Assembly (NCBI GenBank): GCA_047967505.1 | Contig: CM106538.1 | Source: Dipteris shenzhenensis | Lineage: Eukaryota > Polypodiophyta > Polypodiopsida > Gleicheniales | Direction: 5' to 3' (one strand) | DNA: 64,000 bases | Shown: positions 10,840 through 22,799 of the stretch, one piece after another | Position numbering within the stretch: the first letter of the stretch is position 1 | Layout: each line of letters begins with the position of its first letter | Translations under genes and position numbers: made by a program | Notes under the pieces: model-generated | Told to the model about the DNA's origin: nothing | The model's database searches: none | The model's input: only the letters and a program-made list of their open reading frames with translations

Positions 10840-12778
10840 TTTTAGTGAAATCTTATATTTCTCTGTGGGAAACTTCAGAAGAGGTGAAAACCCACCATGA
10901 AGTACAAAAGTAAAAAGATTACAAGTAGGCCTTTGGGAAAAACCAGGAGGCTAAGTGAAAGCTAAAACAATAAAAAAGTTTACAAGTCACTAGGGGAGGC
11001 ATCCAGTAGAATATCCTCCACAGTGAGATTGTTTGCTGTTGTAAAGGAACCACATCACCATCAATAAAATGAAGGTGTTTTTTACCCCTGTGATTCTTTT
11101 TAAGATAAGCAGGCACCCAAAATTTTTGAATCATAGGGTCAAAAACTTGTCGCAACCAAGGATGGAAAGTATCCAGGGAAAATGGAGAGGCAGGAGCCAA
11201 ATCTAACAATGGTGTAGCATTTGTATTCAGACCAGCAGTAGCATCCATAGTATCAACCCCAGTCTGAGTATGTTTGGCTTGCAAATCCACATCTGTTGCC
11301 ACTACACAATCATGAACAATATCCAAAGGAGAAAGATCCACTTGCATTTCAATAGAGTGCGTCTCATCAACCGGTAAGGCCTGCTGAGAGTCAATTCCAA
11401 CCAAGGAGGATTGTTGAGCTGAAGAGGACTCTTGAGAATCGGAAGCATTAACACCAGAAGATTGCCATGTTTCAAGCATAAGTGTATCCGGCATTGATAG
11501 AGCCTGAAACGGATTTGACAAAGGAACCGAAAGAGACGATGAAATGATTTCTTTTCCTGGGGGGTGTACCCTTCTCCATTCTTTTCTTGTTGTGCTCAAC
11601 TGTTGCATCTTATCGAAATGGAGAGGAGTAGTAGTCTGAGGAACAACATGAGCAGATTGACATGATTGTGAAGGGCAGCTCTGAGCAAAATGACCAATCT
11701 GTCTACACTTGTAGCACACATTTGGAAAGGAAGAAAAAGATAAGAGAATGCAAAGATGATCATCCAAACCATAATCAATATCCAAACATGAAGGTACGGG
11801 TTGCTCCATATCCCACAAAATACAAATTTGGATATCTCTGCTGAAGACCAAAAAATCCTGCTTCAGAAGATGCAGTACTCTCCCCAAAAGAGCTGCAATA
11901 GAGGATATGTGCAGGAGGAGAGGTACTGGCAAGGCTTTTAAGGTGACCCATGGAAGGTAATAATGAATGAGATTCTGAGCCGGGTCGAAAAGTGGGTCCC
12001 AAGGCATGACATAAGCAAAATATCCACCTCCGTGGACACCTGCCATATTAACTAGCTGATAAACTGTCTCCACATCAACACAATCAGCATAATAAAAACC
12101 CCTGCATAGAAAAACAAAGGAGTTGAATTTATTTGATCCAACGGCTGCTCTGTCGACCATGCACATAGCATAGGTGTTGTCATAACTTGTCCCATAAAGT
12201 AAAGACAAATACCGAGTTGTTGTCCCTCAGAAAGACTCTGCAGAAAGGATTTAGAGGAAAGAACCCGGCGCATGGAAGTTGGCAATCAAAGATGGGAGGT
12301 CAACTCAAACACTAAAAAGTTCAGCCCATTGCTTTGAAGAGGCAAGAAAGAGGGGGACCTGAGGAGGTAGAGAAGAGAAGGCAGCTGGTTAGAAGGCAGT
12401 AGAGGCTAGAGCAACAGGGAGACCTGTGGGTTGGAATGCAGCAGGTTAGCAGCTAGGAGGGAGAGAGGGGCCAGCAAGGAGGGATGAGGGAGGTGTGGGG
12501 CTGGAGGTAGAGGGAAGGTCAGTAGAGAAAGGAACTAGCTAGCAGAGAGTGTTGTGGTGAGTAGGGAAGGAGTTAGCTGCAGCAAGGAGCTGTGGGAAGC
12601 AGAGAAGAGGAGTTAGCAGTAGCAAGGAGCTGTGGGTATGCAGAAGAAGGCATGTGGACAGCAGGGGAGCAGGCGGATCAATTAGTGGATGCAGGAAGAC
12701 AGTAGGACTCAGGAGAGCAAGTAGGGGAGTTAGAGGCTGCAGGGAGGCAGCATAAAAGTAGGCAGAGAAGGTTAGCAG
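10838..12778 (-). mobile_element. ORF1-only LINE, longest copy (continues at 15346-15440)
   Basis: The tail T6 is at 10838-10843. A short 3' UTR with AGTGAAATCTTATATTT is shared with the copies at 7211 and 7560. ORF1 ends at 10919. The region 12300-12778 is purine-rich on + (pyrimidine-rich in the element's sense) and resumes at 15346-15440 after the gag-only LTR element; I read it as this copy's 5' leader. The element has ORF1 and nothing else, like mammalian HAL1 half-LINEs (an analogy, not homology). Confidence 0.7.
10919..12285 (-). pseudogene. LINE ORF1 protein (DUF4283-like region + CCHC knuckle), frameshifted
   Basis: The long frame 10919-12208 holds an N-terminal region like DUF4283 (SFVFLCRGFYYAD, PWVTLKALPVPLLL, FSRDIQICILWDM) and then the CCHC zinc knuckle CYKCRQIGHFAQSC near residues 170-183. 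A long Ser/Gln/Asp-rich linker follows, and then a conserved C-terminal block (LRQVFDPMIQKFW, YLKKNHRGKKH) also present at 7673-7885. The true N-terminus lies in another frame at 12209-12285 (GQQLGICLYFMG), so one frameshift near 12200 breaks it. ORF1 proteins of plant LINEs bind element RNA. The conserved C-terminal block is not part of the usual ORF1 architecture I know. Confidence 0.7.
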
Positions 12779-13039
12779 TGAAGATGCAAGACATGGAATG
12801 GAATGGAAAGGAAAAGCAAGACTAGGAAAGCATAATGGAAATGAAAGTACTTACATGATCAAGAAAGGCATGAGGCTTGATGAAAATGACAATGAAAGTA
12901 CACCTTTATAGGATAGGCACATACACAAATGTATATGGGGTAAGTCCCATAGTGACACATGGCACTCTAGGATATAAAGTAGTATAGTACTACTCTAGAA
13001 CACACTAAAAGTCACTCAAATTGACTCCATTTCCTAACA
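12779..13039 (-). repeat. 3' LTR of gag-only LTR element
   Basis: In element sense it begins TGTTAGGAAATGGAG and ends CATCTTCA. It is 261 bp and matches 15043-15345 with several small indels, including loss of about 35 bp. A purine tract (ATGGGAGGG in element sense) at 13040-13048 lies next to it as polypurine tract. The flank AGCAG at 12774-12778 resembles AGTAG at 15346-15350, a target duplication with one mismatch. Confidence 0.85.
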
Positions 13040-13626
13040 CCCTCCCATGGAGGAAAGGTGAGGGACTATTGGAATGGAACCAAGAATAGAACATGACAAT
13101 GATGGTCATCAAAATTGTGCATGCTGGTCTAGAACTAGACATGGCTCCCACACAATGTCAGAGGCAAGTGAGCATGGCTCAGAGGCTAGTGAGCATAACA
13201 TAGAAATCTCATCTAGCATGGCTCAGAGGCTCATCATGCATGGATGCATGATCAACTTAGAGGTCTAGGAGACCAATGCACCAACAAATAGACCTATCAA
13301 AGCCAAAAACACATGGCTCCCATAGTACATCCCCACCTGGCTCCAAAGACTAATGAAGAGCATGGAGCCACATACCAAAAATATAAAAGAAGTACATCAT
13401 TTTAGGAGGACTATCCAAGGCAGAGGACCTTTAGACTGAACACACATGATTTATTGCATTCATTTTTGGGAAACACCCCCAGGGTAGAGTACCCCAATAT
13501 ATTATGCTTTAGAAAGCAAAATCATGATCTCCGTCATTCTTTAAATGCGGGAGACAGATTGTAAGAGCATGATCGTGTGTCGGCGGGTCATCTTCGTCTG
13601 CATGATCACTAGTGGTGGATGCCACC

Positions 13627-14359
13627 TAACTGGCATGATCCTTCGATTGTTGTTGAGCAAGCTTTCGGTAACACCTGTCCTCCGTATGACCGAGCTTGTT
13701 GAAGTGCACTTGAATGGCTTGAATGTCTTTCCTCGTGCTGGTGGAGTCGATGGCCTAGGTCTCCATTTGCTGGTGGAGGCAAGTGCTTGTGTAGTATCCG
13801 CTGAATAGGATGGAGATTCTTTGTTGCACGATTCTTTTCAAGCAAAAGAGACACCATATCTTCGAATGTAGTCAATGCAATGCGAAGTACTTCAAGGGCA
13901 TTCTCAAATCCCTTCCATACATGTCATCAAGACAGCCATTTTGTCCTCGTTATCCGGGCAACACTTCAAATTGGAGAGTTGTTGAACTAAAGATTGAATT
14001 TTTGCTATATGCGCACTTCAGACTCTTCCATTTTTCAGAAATACCTTGGAGTTGGTGATCTTGTTACCGAATATATTCTCAAGGCGTGCCCAAATCTCCT
14101 TTGCCTTGGACTTGAAGTCGATGTGATGAATCAATGAATCATCTAGGCAAAGCTCGATGATTGTGATGGCCCTCGAATTGTGTTGGTTCCAAATCTTTCG
14201 TGTTGGAAGCTCCGTTGATGCCTCAAGTGCTTCATCATCTTTCATGGCATCCTAAACATTCTCCTTCATGATAAGGAGTTGCACTTTTGTTTGCCATGTG
14301 GGAAATCCGTCCCCCTTGAATTTGTCCACAAGGAGAGAGTTGGTGGAAAGCGAACCCAT
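13627..14359 (-). pseudogene. Copia-type gag of a gag-only element (TR-GAG-like)
   Basis: From the ATG at 14357-14359 the frame gives LLVDKFKGDGFPTWQTKVQ, then ENV*DAMKDDEAL, then SKAKEIWARLENIFGNK. This is the typical start and UBN2-type core of copia gag. A zinc-knuckle remnant (FNKLGHTEDRCYRK, first Cys lost) lies at about 13650-13695. The TAG at about 14252-14254 replaces the Trp usual at that site, and a frameshift lies near 14018. No protease, integrase, RT or RNase H follows before the 3' LTR, so the element would depend on another copia for pol. The rest of the interior (13049-13626 and 14360-15028) shows no pol and includes the gag leader. Confidence 0.75.
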
Positions 14360-15028
14360 AAAGTTGGCAGCTAGGAGAGAGAAGAGTGATGGATAGAATG
14401 AGGGGCACAAGCGAGTTGAGGGAGAAATGGAGGGCTGAGGGAGAAATGGAGGGCTGAGGAAGAAATGGCGGGCAAAAGGAAAAAAAAATGACGGTCTGTA
14501 GGCGAGGAATAAATGGCGGCAGAATACGGGCATCAACTTGCGGACAGCAGCTCCAAGAGAATGTCGGACAGAAGGAGCAAATGGTGAGCTGGAGTAGAGG
14601 TCAAAGATGAAGAGGATGGACAGCTCCACGTTGAGGTGGCTGCATCATGCTTGGGCTGTCAAATCATTGAGCTCGAGAACAAAATTCGCACTTAGAAACA
14701 AATTTCGTCACTTCTTGCAGGGGCTGTAACTTTTCATAGAAAACTCAGATTGCAATGATGTCAAAACGAAATTTGTAGTACTCAAGGTCCTCTACAACTT
14801 TGCTGACGACACAAAGCCATGATTTTGCTTCTAGATCCGGATAGAAGCATCACATCGTCCATAGTTCACAAAAAGATGTAGCTGAAGGAAGGAGAAGAGA
14901 GGTGGCAGATCATGGCGTGAAGAAGAGAACTCTAGATGAAATTGGAGAAGCCATTCCTTCAAGGGGAATGAGGGAGAGAGGCTTTAATGTCCTCAATTTC
15001 TTACCTCAACCTCTTGGAAGATAGTCTA

Positions 15029-15040
15029 GCTCTGATACCA
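15029..15040 (-). other. Primer-binding site of the gag-only element
   Basis: The - strand reads TGGTATCAGAGC, the complement of the 3' end of plant initiator tRNA-Met, two bases inside the 5' LTR. Confidence 0.88.
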
Positions 15041-15042
15041 TA

Positions 15043-15345
15043 TGAAGATGCAAGACATGGAATGGAATGGAAAGAAAAAGCAAGCCTAGAAAAGCAAAAT
15101 GGAAATGAAATAATGCGAGAAAGAAATATACAACTAAGCAAAGTACTTACATGATCAAGAAAGGCATGAGGCTTGATGAAAATGACAATGAAAGTACAAT
15201 GCCTTTATAGGATAGAGCCACACACTCTAAGTGTCAAATGTATATGGAATAAGTCCCATAGTGACACATGGCACTCTAGGATATAAAGTAGTATAGTACT
15301 ATAGAACACACTAAAAGTCACTCAAATTGGCTCCATTTCCTAACA
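15043..15345 (-). repeat. 5' LTR of gag-only LTR element
   Basis: 303 bp, TG..CA in element sense, followed on the element's inner side by the primer-binding site. It is longer than the partner LTR at 12779-13039. Small indels plus point differences indicate an insertion that is not recent. Confidence 0.85.
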
Positions 15346-15440
15346 AGTAGCTGTGCAATGCAGCAGGGAGCTGGGGGAAAGGGAGAGAGAGGCCTGGAAG
15401 GGGAGTGCAAGGAAGTGAGGGGGAGCAAGGCTGTAGCTCT

Positions 15441-15968
15441 TGGTTTTTTTTTTGGGGGGGCTTTCTATTCATGGAGGGATTCCAAAAATTAGTGGAGGTC
15501 CAGGTTTTGAGCTCCTTGTTTTTGCCCACGTTCCCTATCTAGCACGTGCATTTCACAGATCCTCTCCATAAATCTACTCATGCTTGCATCTATTGAGTTT
15601 ACTTAAGAAAAGTGACTACTATATTATAATTATGGAATTGATGTGATTTTGTATGCCTCCTATGATAGGAACACAAAAATATATATTGGGGGAGCCACTT
15701 TTTATAGAAGAAGCTACCTTCACTGGATGACTGTTAAGCTTGCAATTTGTTGTATAAGGTTCTTGCATGTTTGAAACACTGAAAATCATAGATAGGCATT
15801 TTGTTTTTCTTTTCTTTTTGCTCATAACCTTGTAATAGTTCTTTTAGCACTCTGGTGTACAATTATACTTGGATATGTATTGTCTTTATCTATCACTCAC
15901 AAGAGCCCAATTCACCTACTGTGATTTTAAATGGATTTACTATTGACCTTTGAATTATACCTTTGTAG
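15441..15968. other. Intronic sequence upstream of the alpha-mannosidase exon
   Basis: It contains a T10/G7 run at about 15445-15461 and otherwise AT-rich unique-looking sequence, unlike the repeats around it. The pyrimidine-rich end (ctttgaattatacctttgtag) forms the acceptor for the exon at 15969. I could not find the previous exon anywhere in 1-15968. Confidence 0.5.
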
Positions 15969-16034
15969 GTGAGGAACTACAGAACAGATTGGGATTTAGA
16001 AGTTAATGAGCCAGTGGCCGGTAATTACTATCCT
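15969..16034 (+). CDS. Alpha-mannosidase (GH38), internal exon
   Basis: Sixty-six bases, exactly 22 codons, encode VRNYRTDWDLEVNEP followed by VAGNYYP. This is the conserved segment after the catalytic half of class II (lysosomal/vacuolar type) alpha-mannosidases, with the near-invariant PVAGNYYP motif. The exon is bounded by acceptor TTTGTAG and donor GTAAGT, both in phase 0. It continues in frame into the exon at 32068. The enzyme removes alpha-linked mannose from N-glycans and free oligosaccharides in the vacuole or apoplast (established for the family). Base composition and lack of frameshifts contrast with the decayed elements around it, so the gene is probably functional. Confidence 0.92.
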
Positions 16035-16366
16035 GTAAGTATTAAGAAGAGTCTAAAGTTTGACATGGACATTAGTTTTTTTTCACCACATCATAAAAAA
16101 GGGGGCCCTTTTCATTCTATTTTTGGACCAATATAAAGAAAATAGTACAAGAAAAATAATGGATATCTTTGCAGAAAATATAAAGGTAACCCTATTTTTG
16201 CCAACCTATGGCAACTCAAAGTAGAAAAGGAAGACCAATCCAAAGGAAGGAAGAACTTGTGTAAAAGGGACCATATATAAAAAGCAGCAAGATGAATTTG
16301 CAGATTGTACAAACATAGAACTAAAGCAGCAACCGACTTGCAACAAACCAAATATGACCATGAGGC
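16035..16366. other. Start of the 16-kb intron
   Basis: Donor GTAAGT at 16035. The next 330 bases are AT-rich with no coding frame or repeat I can identify, up to the LTR edge at 16367. Confidence 0.6.
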
Positions 16367-17184
16367 TGTTACAGCGCTAGCTAATGAAGGCTAGCCAGTG
16401 GCTCACCTGTGGTTCATGAGAGACCCTAGTGGGTGGAGTTAGTGGGTTAGCATGGAAATTCCTAACTGGAGTATTAGATCAGGGTGGAGGTCTAGAAGGT
16501 AATGGAACTTCTATGCTATATGGAGCAGTAGCCTAAAGCAATATATTGGCATGGGGGCTTAGTGTTGAGGACACTGATCAGTACTCACATTGGATCCTAC
16601 TAGAGGCATGGCAATGATTGGCAAGCTGGGTCGATGCATCCCTCATGGATGGAGCTTCCATGATGTGGGATGTGGAGGTCTATAGAGCTAGGTCCAGGCC
16701 GTGTATCTTTCCTATGACCTCCAATGATACACTATTTACTACTATCTATTCCTTTCATCGAATCACGGGCAATCACATGCGATGGCATCGTATTTTTCCT
16801 CCCAGCCTCACTTGTAGATTGCATGCACACGAAGATACGTAATTTCTTTTTTTCTTCATGCCTATCCACAAGCCCACAGTTCCCTAGATGGTTCCCTCAT
16901 GCCACATGTCATCATTTTAGACCTTTAACTTGGTACACCATTTACCCCTCTCTTGAGGCACAATTAAAACATTTGCCCCTTCGCATTCTTACACATTTAG
17001 GTGCGCCTAGGCCTGAGCACTCAGAACCACCTAGTCGATGCCAATACACCCTCACCTAGGACCTTGGCAGTTACTTCCCTTGACCATTTAATTTACGCAC
17101 ATGAAATATTACAAAAGTCGGTCATCTAAGAGAAAATGCCCACCGATCTTTCCGTGGTCATGCTATCTCGGCTAGAGCATAACA
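16367..17184 (-). repeat. 3' LTR of the Ty3 chromovirus
   Basis: In element sense the 818 bp begins TGTTATGCTCTAGCC and ends GCTGTAACA, giving the short inverted termini TGTTA..TAACA. Immediately upstream lies a purine tract, GAAGAGGGAAGGAA (17185-17198), as expected for the polypurine tract. I inferred the far edge from the inverted terminus because the partner LTR is absent, so that boundary is less certain. Confidence 0.65.
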
Positions 17185-17196
17185 TTCCTTCCCTCT

Positions 17197-20100
17197 TCAA
17201 GCATCAGCGTCCTCGATGATGAAATATGGGAACACTCTCCGTAACTGGTATACGGATTCCCAGGTAGCTTCTGATAGAGGTAGACCATGCCATGCAACCA
17301 ACACCGTGGGTATCTTCCGATTGCGCACTTGCATTGTTTCTCGGTCCAAGATTCCTGTTGGTTTGCGTCTTGCATTATCCTCTATCTCCTGAAACAAAAC
17401 AACACCTTCGATTAGTGAGTCACCTGTATGCAAAAATTTCTTTAAACGAGAAACATGAAACACTGGGTGCACCTTACACCCCAGTGGTAATTCTAATTTA
17501 TAGGCTACCTTGCCTATTCTCTTTAGAATTAACCATGGCCCACAATATCGAGGTGATAACTTAGCACACTCTCCTGCAGTCAAAGACTTACAGTGCGAAG
17601 GAACTCTGAGAAAAAACTTTTATCCCTACTTAAATTCTCTAGTGGATCGGTTTTCATCCGCATACGCCTTAGCTCTATCCATAGCTTGGCGGATGTTAGC
17701 TCTCGCAAGTGCTAGCATCTCCCGCATCTGAACCACAAAGTTCACGGCACTAGGCACTCATTGAGGTATTCCAACTATAGTTGGATTCGCTGGTCTATAA
17801 CCATAGTTCAGCTCAAATGGACTGAACCCTGTAGAGAAATGTTTTCTATCATTGTAGGCAAACTCTAACAATGGCAACCACTTTTCCCCTGTATGTTGCC
17901 TCAATGACACATATACTCTAAGCATATTCTCTAAAATTTGGTTGATTCTTTCCGTCTGACCATCCGTTTCTGGATTATCCCCACTACTCATTCCCAACTC
18001 AGTCCTTAGTGTCTCAAATACCGCAGTCCAAAAATGATCGGTAAATTTAACATCTCTGTCTGACACTATGGATTTGGGTGATCCATGCAGACGAAATATA
18101 TGTTTAATAAACAAATCCGCCACTTGCAGGGCACTAAGAGATTCTCTAGTTGGAATGAAGTGAGCCATCTTGGTAAGACGATCAACCACCACAAGGATAG
18201 AATCATATCCACCTTGTGTCGCAGGCAGCCCTACAATAAAGTCCATGGAAATGCTCTCCTACTTACTTAGTGGTATCTCCAAGGGCTGTAAAAGTCCGGG
18301 TGGCTTCACCCGCTCTGCCTTACTTACCTGACACGAAAAACGTGTCACATATTCATGAATATGCTTTTTCATCTTTGGCCAAAAGAAATCTCGCTTCATG
18401 AGATCATATGTCTTCTCAACTCTTGGATGTCCCGCACATGGGCTATCATGGGATTGTCGAATGACTCTCTACCTGAGATCATTCTGATTAGGTACTACTA
18501 CCTTGCCATTTCTTTTCAGCATACCATCCCTTATGGCATATCTTGCATAAGTTTGGCCTTTTCTGGATGCCAGGTCATCCTTTTCCCCGGGTTTTAACAC
18601 ATGAGCCTTAGGCCATAGGCTCTGGACGAACTCGTCCACTTTTTGAGATTCTCTAATCTCGGCCATTAAAGCACTCTCTAACACCGTGAAACTCATGTTA
18701 TGCATAATGCGTGACAACGCATCAGCACCTTTATTATCTTTCCCTCTTCGGTACCGGATCATCAGATTAAACTCTTGCATGAGTTCTGCCCACCTAGCTT
18801 GGCGGCCTCTCAAGTCAGGTTGTTTACAAAAATGTTTCAGAGTATCATGATCCACATCCACATAAAACTCTGATCCATACAAATAATGTCTCAATGTTTT
18901 CAAAGCATGGATAACAGCATACAACTCTAATTCATGAGTTGGCCAATTCCGTTGAGAGGGAGAAAGCTTCTTGCTTTCAAAGGCTACTGGCCTTTCCTCT
19001 TGGAGGAGAACTGCTCCTACCGCAATGCCACTTGCATCGATTTCAAGGAAAAACGGTTTCTGGGGATCAACTATTTTTAACACCGGTCCTGAGACCACAT
19101 CTTGTTTTATGGTGTTAAAACTTTCCTGTTGATTCTATCCCCATATAAAAGGTACTTTATCTGAGGTCAAATCAGTCAATGGCGATACTATTTCGGAATA
19201 TCCTTTGATATGCCTTCGATAAAATTGGACAAATCCCAAGAATGATCGCAAAGCGGTCAAACTCTGAGGGATTGGCCAAGTCAGTATTGCAGCCACTTTC
19301 TTTGGATCCATTTCTACCCCCTCTGGAGTAATTATGAATCCTAACTATTCAAGTCTTACCATACACAGTATAGTTTTGTTCTTATTTACATAAAGACTGG
19401 GTTTCCTCAAAGTACTGAACACTATTCTTAAGTGTTCGTGATGCTCAGTAATACTTTTACTGAATACCAGAATATCGTCAATAAAATGTACTACAAACTT
19501 TCCGATATACGGACGTAGTAAATCGTTCATAAGCATGACGAATGTAGCTGGAGCATTGGTAAGTCCAAAGGGCAAAAAACTCATAGTGACCAAACTTGCT
19601 TCTAAAAGTGGTTTTATGCACATCCTCGGCTCTAATACGGATCTGATGGTAGCCACACTTAAGATCTATCTTACTGAAAATTACGGCCCCATGTAATGCA
19701 TCTAGCAAATCATCGATCCGAGCCATCGGATACCTGTGCTTAATAGTGATATTATTCAGTGCTTTGTAATCTATACAGAGACAAAAAATATCATCTTTCT
19801 TCTTTTTTAATATCACTGGCGAAGCAAAAGGTGAAAAACTGGGTTGTATCTACCCCAGCTTGAGGTATTCTTCCAGTTGTCTTCGCACCTCAGCTTCTTC
19901 TGTAAAGCTTAATCTATAGGGAGGTCTATTTACAGGTTCTGCCCCCGAGATAAGCTCAATTTTATGCTGAACATTCCGCTATGAAGGTAACCCATAAGGT
20001 AACTCATCCCTAAAACAATCAGAGTACTTCTCCGATATCTCTTTAGCCAACTCGGCCATTTCCCCATCTTGGGTAGCCTCAGTGCTAGCCGATGCATCAT

Positions 20101-21899
20101 CAATCGACTCTACCGATGCTATACACAGACACAGAAACTCTTTCGGAGTCTTCCGAATTTCCATGGCTGAAATCAATGGTCCTCGAGGTAAATCCTTTTC
20201 ACCTTGCAAAACATATTCTACCCTGTTCATCTTAAACTGGTAAATATGCTTTTTCCAATCAATGGCTGGATTTTTCCAAAAATGCCAAGCCATGCCTAGG
20301 GCTATATCTGTGTGAGCAAGCCTGGTCAACTCAAAGTTCAGCTTCTCAACATAGTTCTGTATTCGAAGTTCCAACTGGGTAACCCTCTGGTCCCATACTT
20401 CAGTTGAACTTCTGTCCGCCATCCTGACCGTATAAGCATAGTCAGACGGACTAGTTTCCAACTTGAGCCTCTTAATAAGCTTCGAGTTAATTACATTGTG
20501 CGTTGACGCTAAGTCAAACAATACAATCACATCATGATTGGCTACTTGCCCTTTCATTTTAATCAACTCGAGCTCATCGAAAACCATATACCCCGTTGGT
20601 GCGGGCTTTGAAAGGATGTTATCGGGTGCACCGCTTACTAACTTAGTAACAGACACACTTAACAACATAGGTACTAACCTCTGAGAAGGTCCTCTGAGAA
20701 GGTCCCGCCAATTGCATCTGCATATGTTTCGCATTGGGACTCTCCTGCATTTCCGTATCGCATTCAGATATTATCATATTGGCCGTGCGACGGTCTTTGT
20801 TTAGTGGACAACCTTTTCACTGATGTCGCTGAAGGTAGCCGAAGCACTGTCCTTTTTTTCTAGCTTTTTCTTTTTGTTCAGGGGTCAACGAGGACTGTGA
20901 CCAAGCTCGGGCTGCCATTGGAGTTATTTTTCTTTTCACCCCAACGGTGGTACTTGTCTTTGCTTGTCCCTCAACCGGCTTCACCAGCTTGGTTTGGCCA
21001 CTTGGCTGCGAGACACTTGTCTTTGAACTCCATTTCCTCTGAAATCCCCCTTTTCTCGGGTACTCATGCTGAGTCCCTGCCTGCACAAACCCACTAGGTC
21101 TGCCTCTGGCATCCTCATAGTTCAGGGCTACTGCAATAGATTCATCTAATGTAGTCACATATTTAGCCCAAACTTCCATTTTAATCTTGTCGTTCAGTCC
21201 ATAAATATAGTCTTTCAACTGAACCGACATAGGGAGAGGGTCTGTTATTTTCATAACACATTCTCTGAACTTGTCAGTGTACTCTGCCATCGACAAATTC
21301 CTCTGGCGAAGGTTTTTGTAAGCATCCCAAGGTCGGGACTCTTCGTCAGGTGGAAGAAAGTGTTTCTTAAATTCAGCCTTAAACCCTTCCCAGGTGGTAT
21401 GGGCAATTTGATCTTTCTGTTGTTTTATCCACCACCTATCCGCTGCCTCAATAAACAGGTGAGTGGTCTCGTGGATTTTCTTTAGATCAGATCTGATTTC
21501 ACAAATGGTGAAGGCTTCTTCCCACTTGTGTAACCAAACCTCGATCACATCAGAACTGCGCTCGGTCATCCGATCAGCGTACTTTTTCGGTCTATAGTTA
21601 GCAATATTAGGTACCTTGACGTTCGCACGTTCCGACGAGTGTATACTGGGCTATGGCTTTGCTGGAGCTTTGCCCTTTTCATTTCTAGATGGTCTAGTCG
21701 ACAAGGCCTGCACCATCTCTCTAATTTCATTTTGACTAGCATTCACTTGAAGCTGCTGGTTCATGATCTGTTGTAAGGCATCTTCTAGTACAAAAATCCT
21801 ACCCATCAAAGTAGGTGTTGTGTGATGGGACACTTGTTGCGTAAATCGTGCTCTAGATTCACCAGGATTTACCCTGGAATCTTGTCCCTCTGCCTCCAT
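17197..21899 (-). pseudogene. Ty3/Gypsy chromovirus gag-pol, decayed
   Basis: Domains in order leftward: gag (20817-21899; WLHKWEEAFTI, WEGFKAEFKKHFLP); a broken knuckle at about 20815 (CFGYLQRHQ*, normally CxxCxxxGH); protease at about 20490-20530, where the catalytic loop reads VLFDLASTHNVI instead of D-S-G; RT at 19345-19850 (SKIDLKCGYHQIRI, then, after a frameshift, LPFGLTNAP and VHFIDDILVFSK); RNase H at 18600-19100 (FLEIDASGIAVGAVL); integrase at 17758-18246 (DFIVGLPATQGG, SDRDVKFTDHFW, TDGQTERINQILE); and a C-terminal chromodomain-like tail ending at 17197 (VAWHGLPLSEATWESV), which marks the chromovirus branch. Many stops and frameshifts disable it. It lies antisense inside the alpha-mannosidase intron. 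Confidence 0.92.
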
Positions 21900-22171
21900 T
21901 CTTTCAAAAGGGAAAATATAATTTTTTTTTTCACTTCGAATTTCCCTCTGCTGTACAGGAATAAATCGATTGCAAACTTGAAACTAAAATTTTATATAGA
22001 AGGGGAAAAAATGCCCCCTGGAAGCTCCACGTAATGCAGATATCCCGATTTCCTTTGATGAAGAACAAGGTGACCTTCGGAACAGCTATGGAATCAGCCC
22101 GCTCTTCTCCAGCCTGCTCTCTGTTTCGGAATCAGCCTCAGCGGACGGGCTATTTACGTGACCACATCCCA

Positions 22172-22178
22172 GATACCA
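22172..22178 (-). other. Probable primer-binding site remnant of the chromovirus
   Basis: The - strand reads TTTGGTATCTGGG. The TGGTATC core matches the start of the initiator tRNA-Met complement, but the rest does not. Upstream the 5' LTR is missing and a LINE A ORF1 fragment begins within a few tens of bases, so a deletion seems to have removed the LTR. Confidence 0.4.
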
Positions 22179-22189
22179 AATTACAAGTA

Positions 22190-22687
22190 TGCGGCTGTAC
22201 GTGATCCTGCCTTGAAGAGCATCTCTGCCACCACACCAAACCTCTTGCCAATAACTAAAAGAAGCCAGTGATAAACTGAGGGAAGACCAGGGAACCTGAT
22301 GAAAACAGAAACTCCCTGCTTGTCCTCTTCAACTGGGTCAAATCCCAGTTGAAAAGGAAACAAAAAGATCCTCCTGTAGCCTAGAAGTAGAAACCCGGCC
22401 TGTAGCAGGTCTCTCGTGACATGCGGGGAATCTAGGCACACCTGAAAGAAACCCCGTCCCAACAAACGAACATCCTTGAGGTGGGGGGCGAGGTCCTGAG
22501 GAAGCGTCGACAACATCCAATCTCTAGCTTGTGACTTGGAGGGGTGTGAGCCATGAATGCGTGCGAAGAGAGTCGTGGAACACTCATGTTCGAAATCCTT
22601 TTGCAACTGCTGTAGCTCGTCTTTTGAAAAAGTGACAGTTCTCGCGGCCGGTGTGAGCGGAGACGGATTGACTGAATGGGAACCCAT
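22190..22687 (-). pseudogene. LINE A ORF1, N-terminal fragment
   Basis: From the ATG at 22687 the frame matches ORF1 at 35008 step for step: TVTFSKDELQQLQKDFEHE, SKSQARDWMLSTLPQDLAP, GRGFFQVCLDSP, FIRFPGLPSVYHWLL, FGVVAEM. Similarity ends near 22225; the last dozen codons before the stop at 22181 are not LINE A. The CCHC knuckle is lost. The fragment is therefore a 5' segment without a 3' tail, butted against the chromovirus. Confidence 0.88.
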
Positions 22688-22799
22688 TCGTCAATCGAGG
22701 TGTGTAGGCCGATTCAAACACAAAATAAAAACTCCGTCTGCTTTCCTGAATCCCAGGAGACCCCTATAGGAGAATAGGGGTAATCCAGATGAAGGAGAG

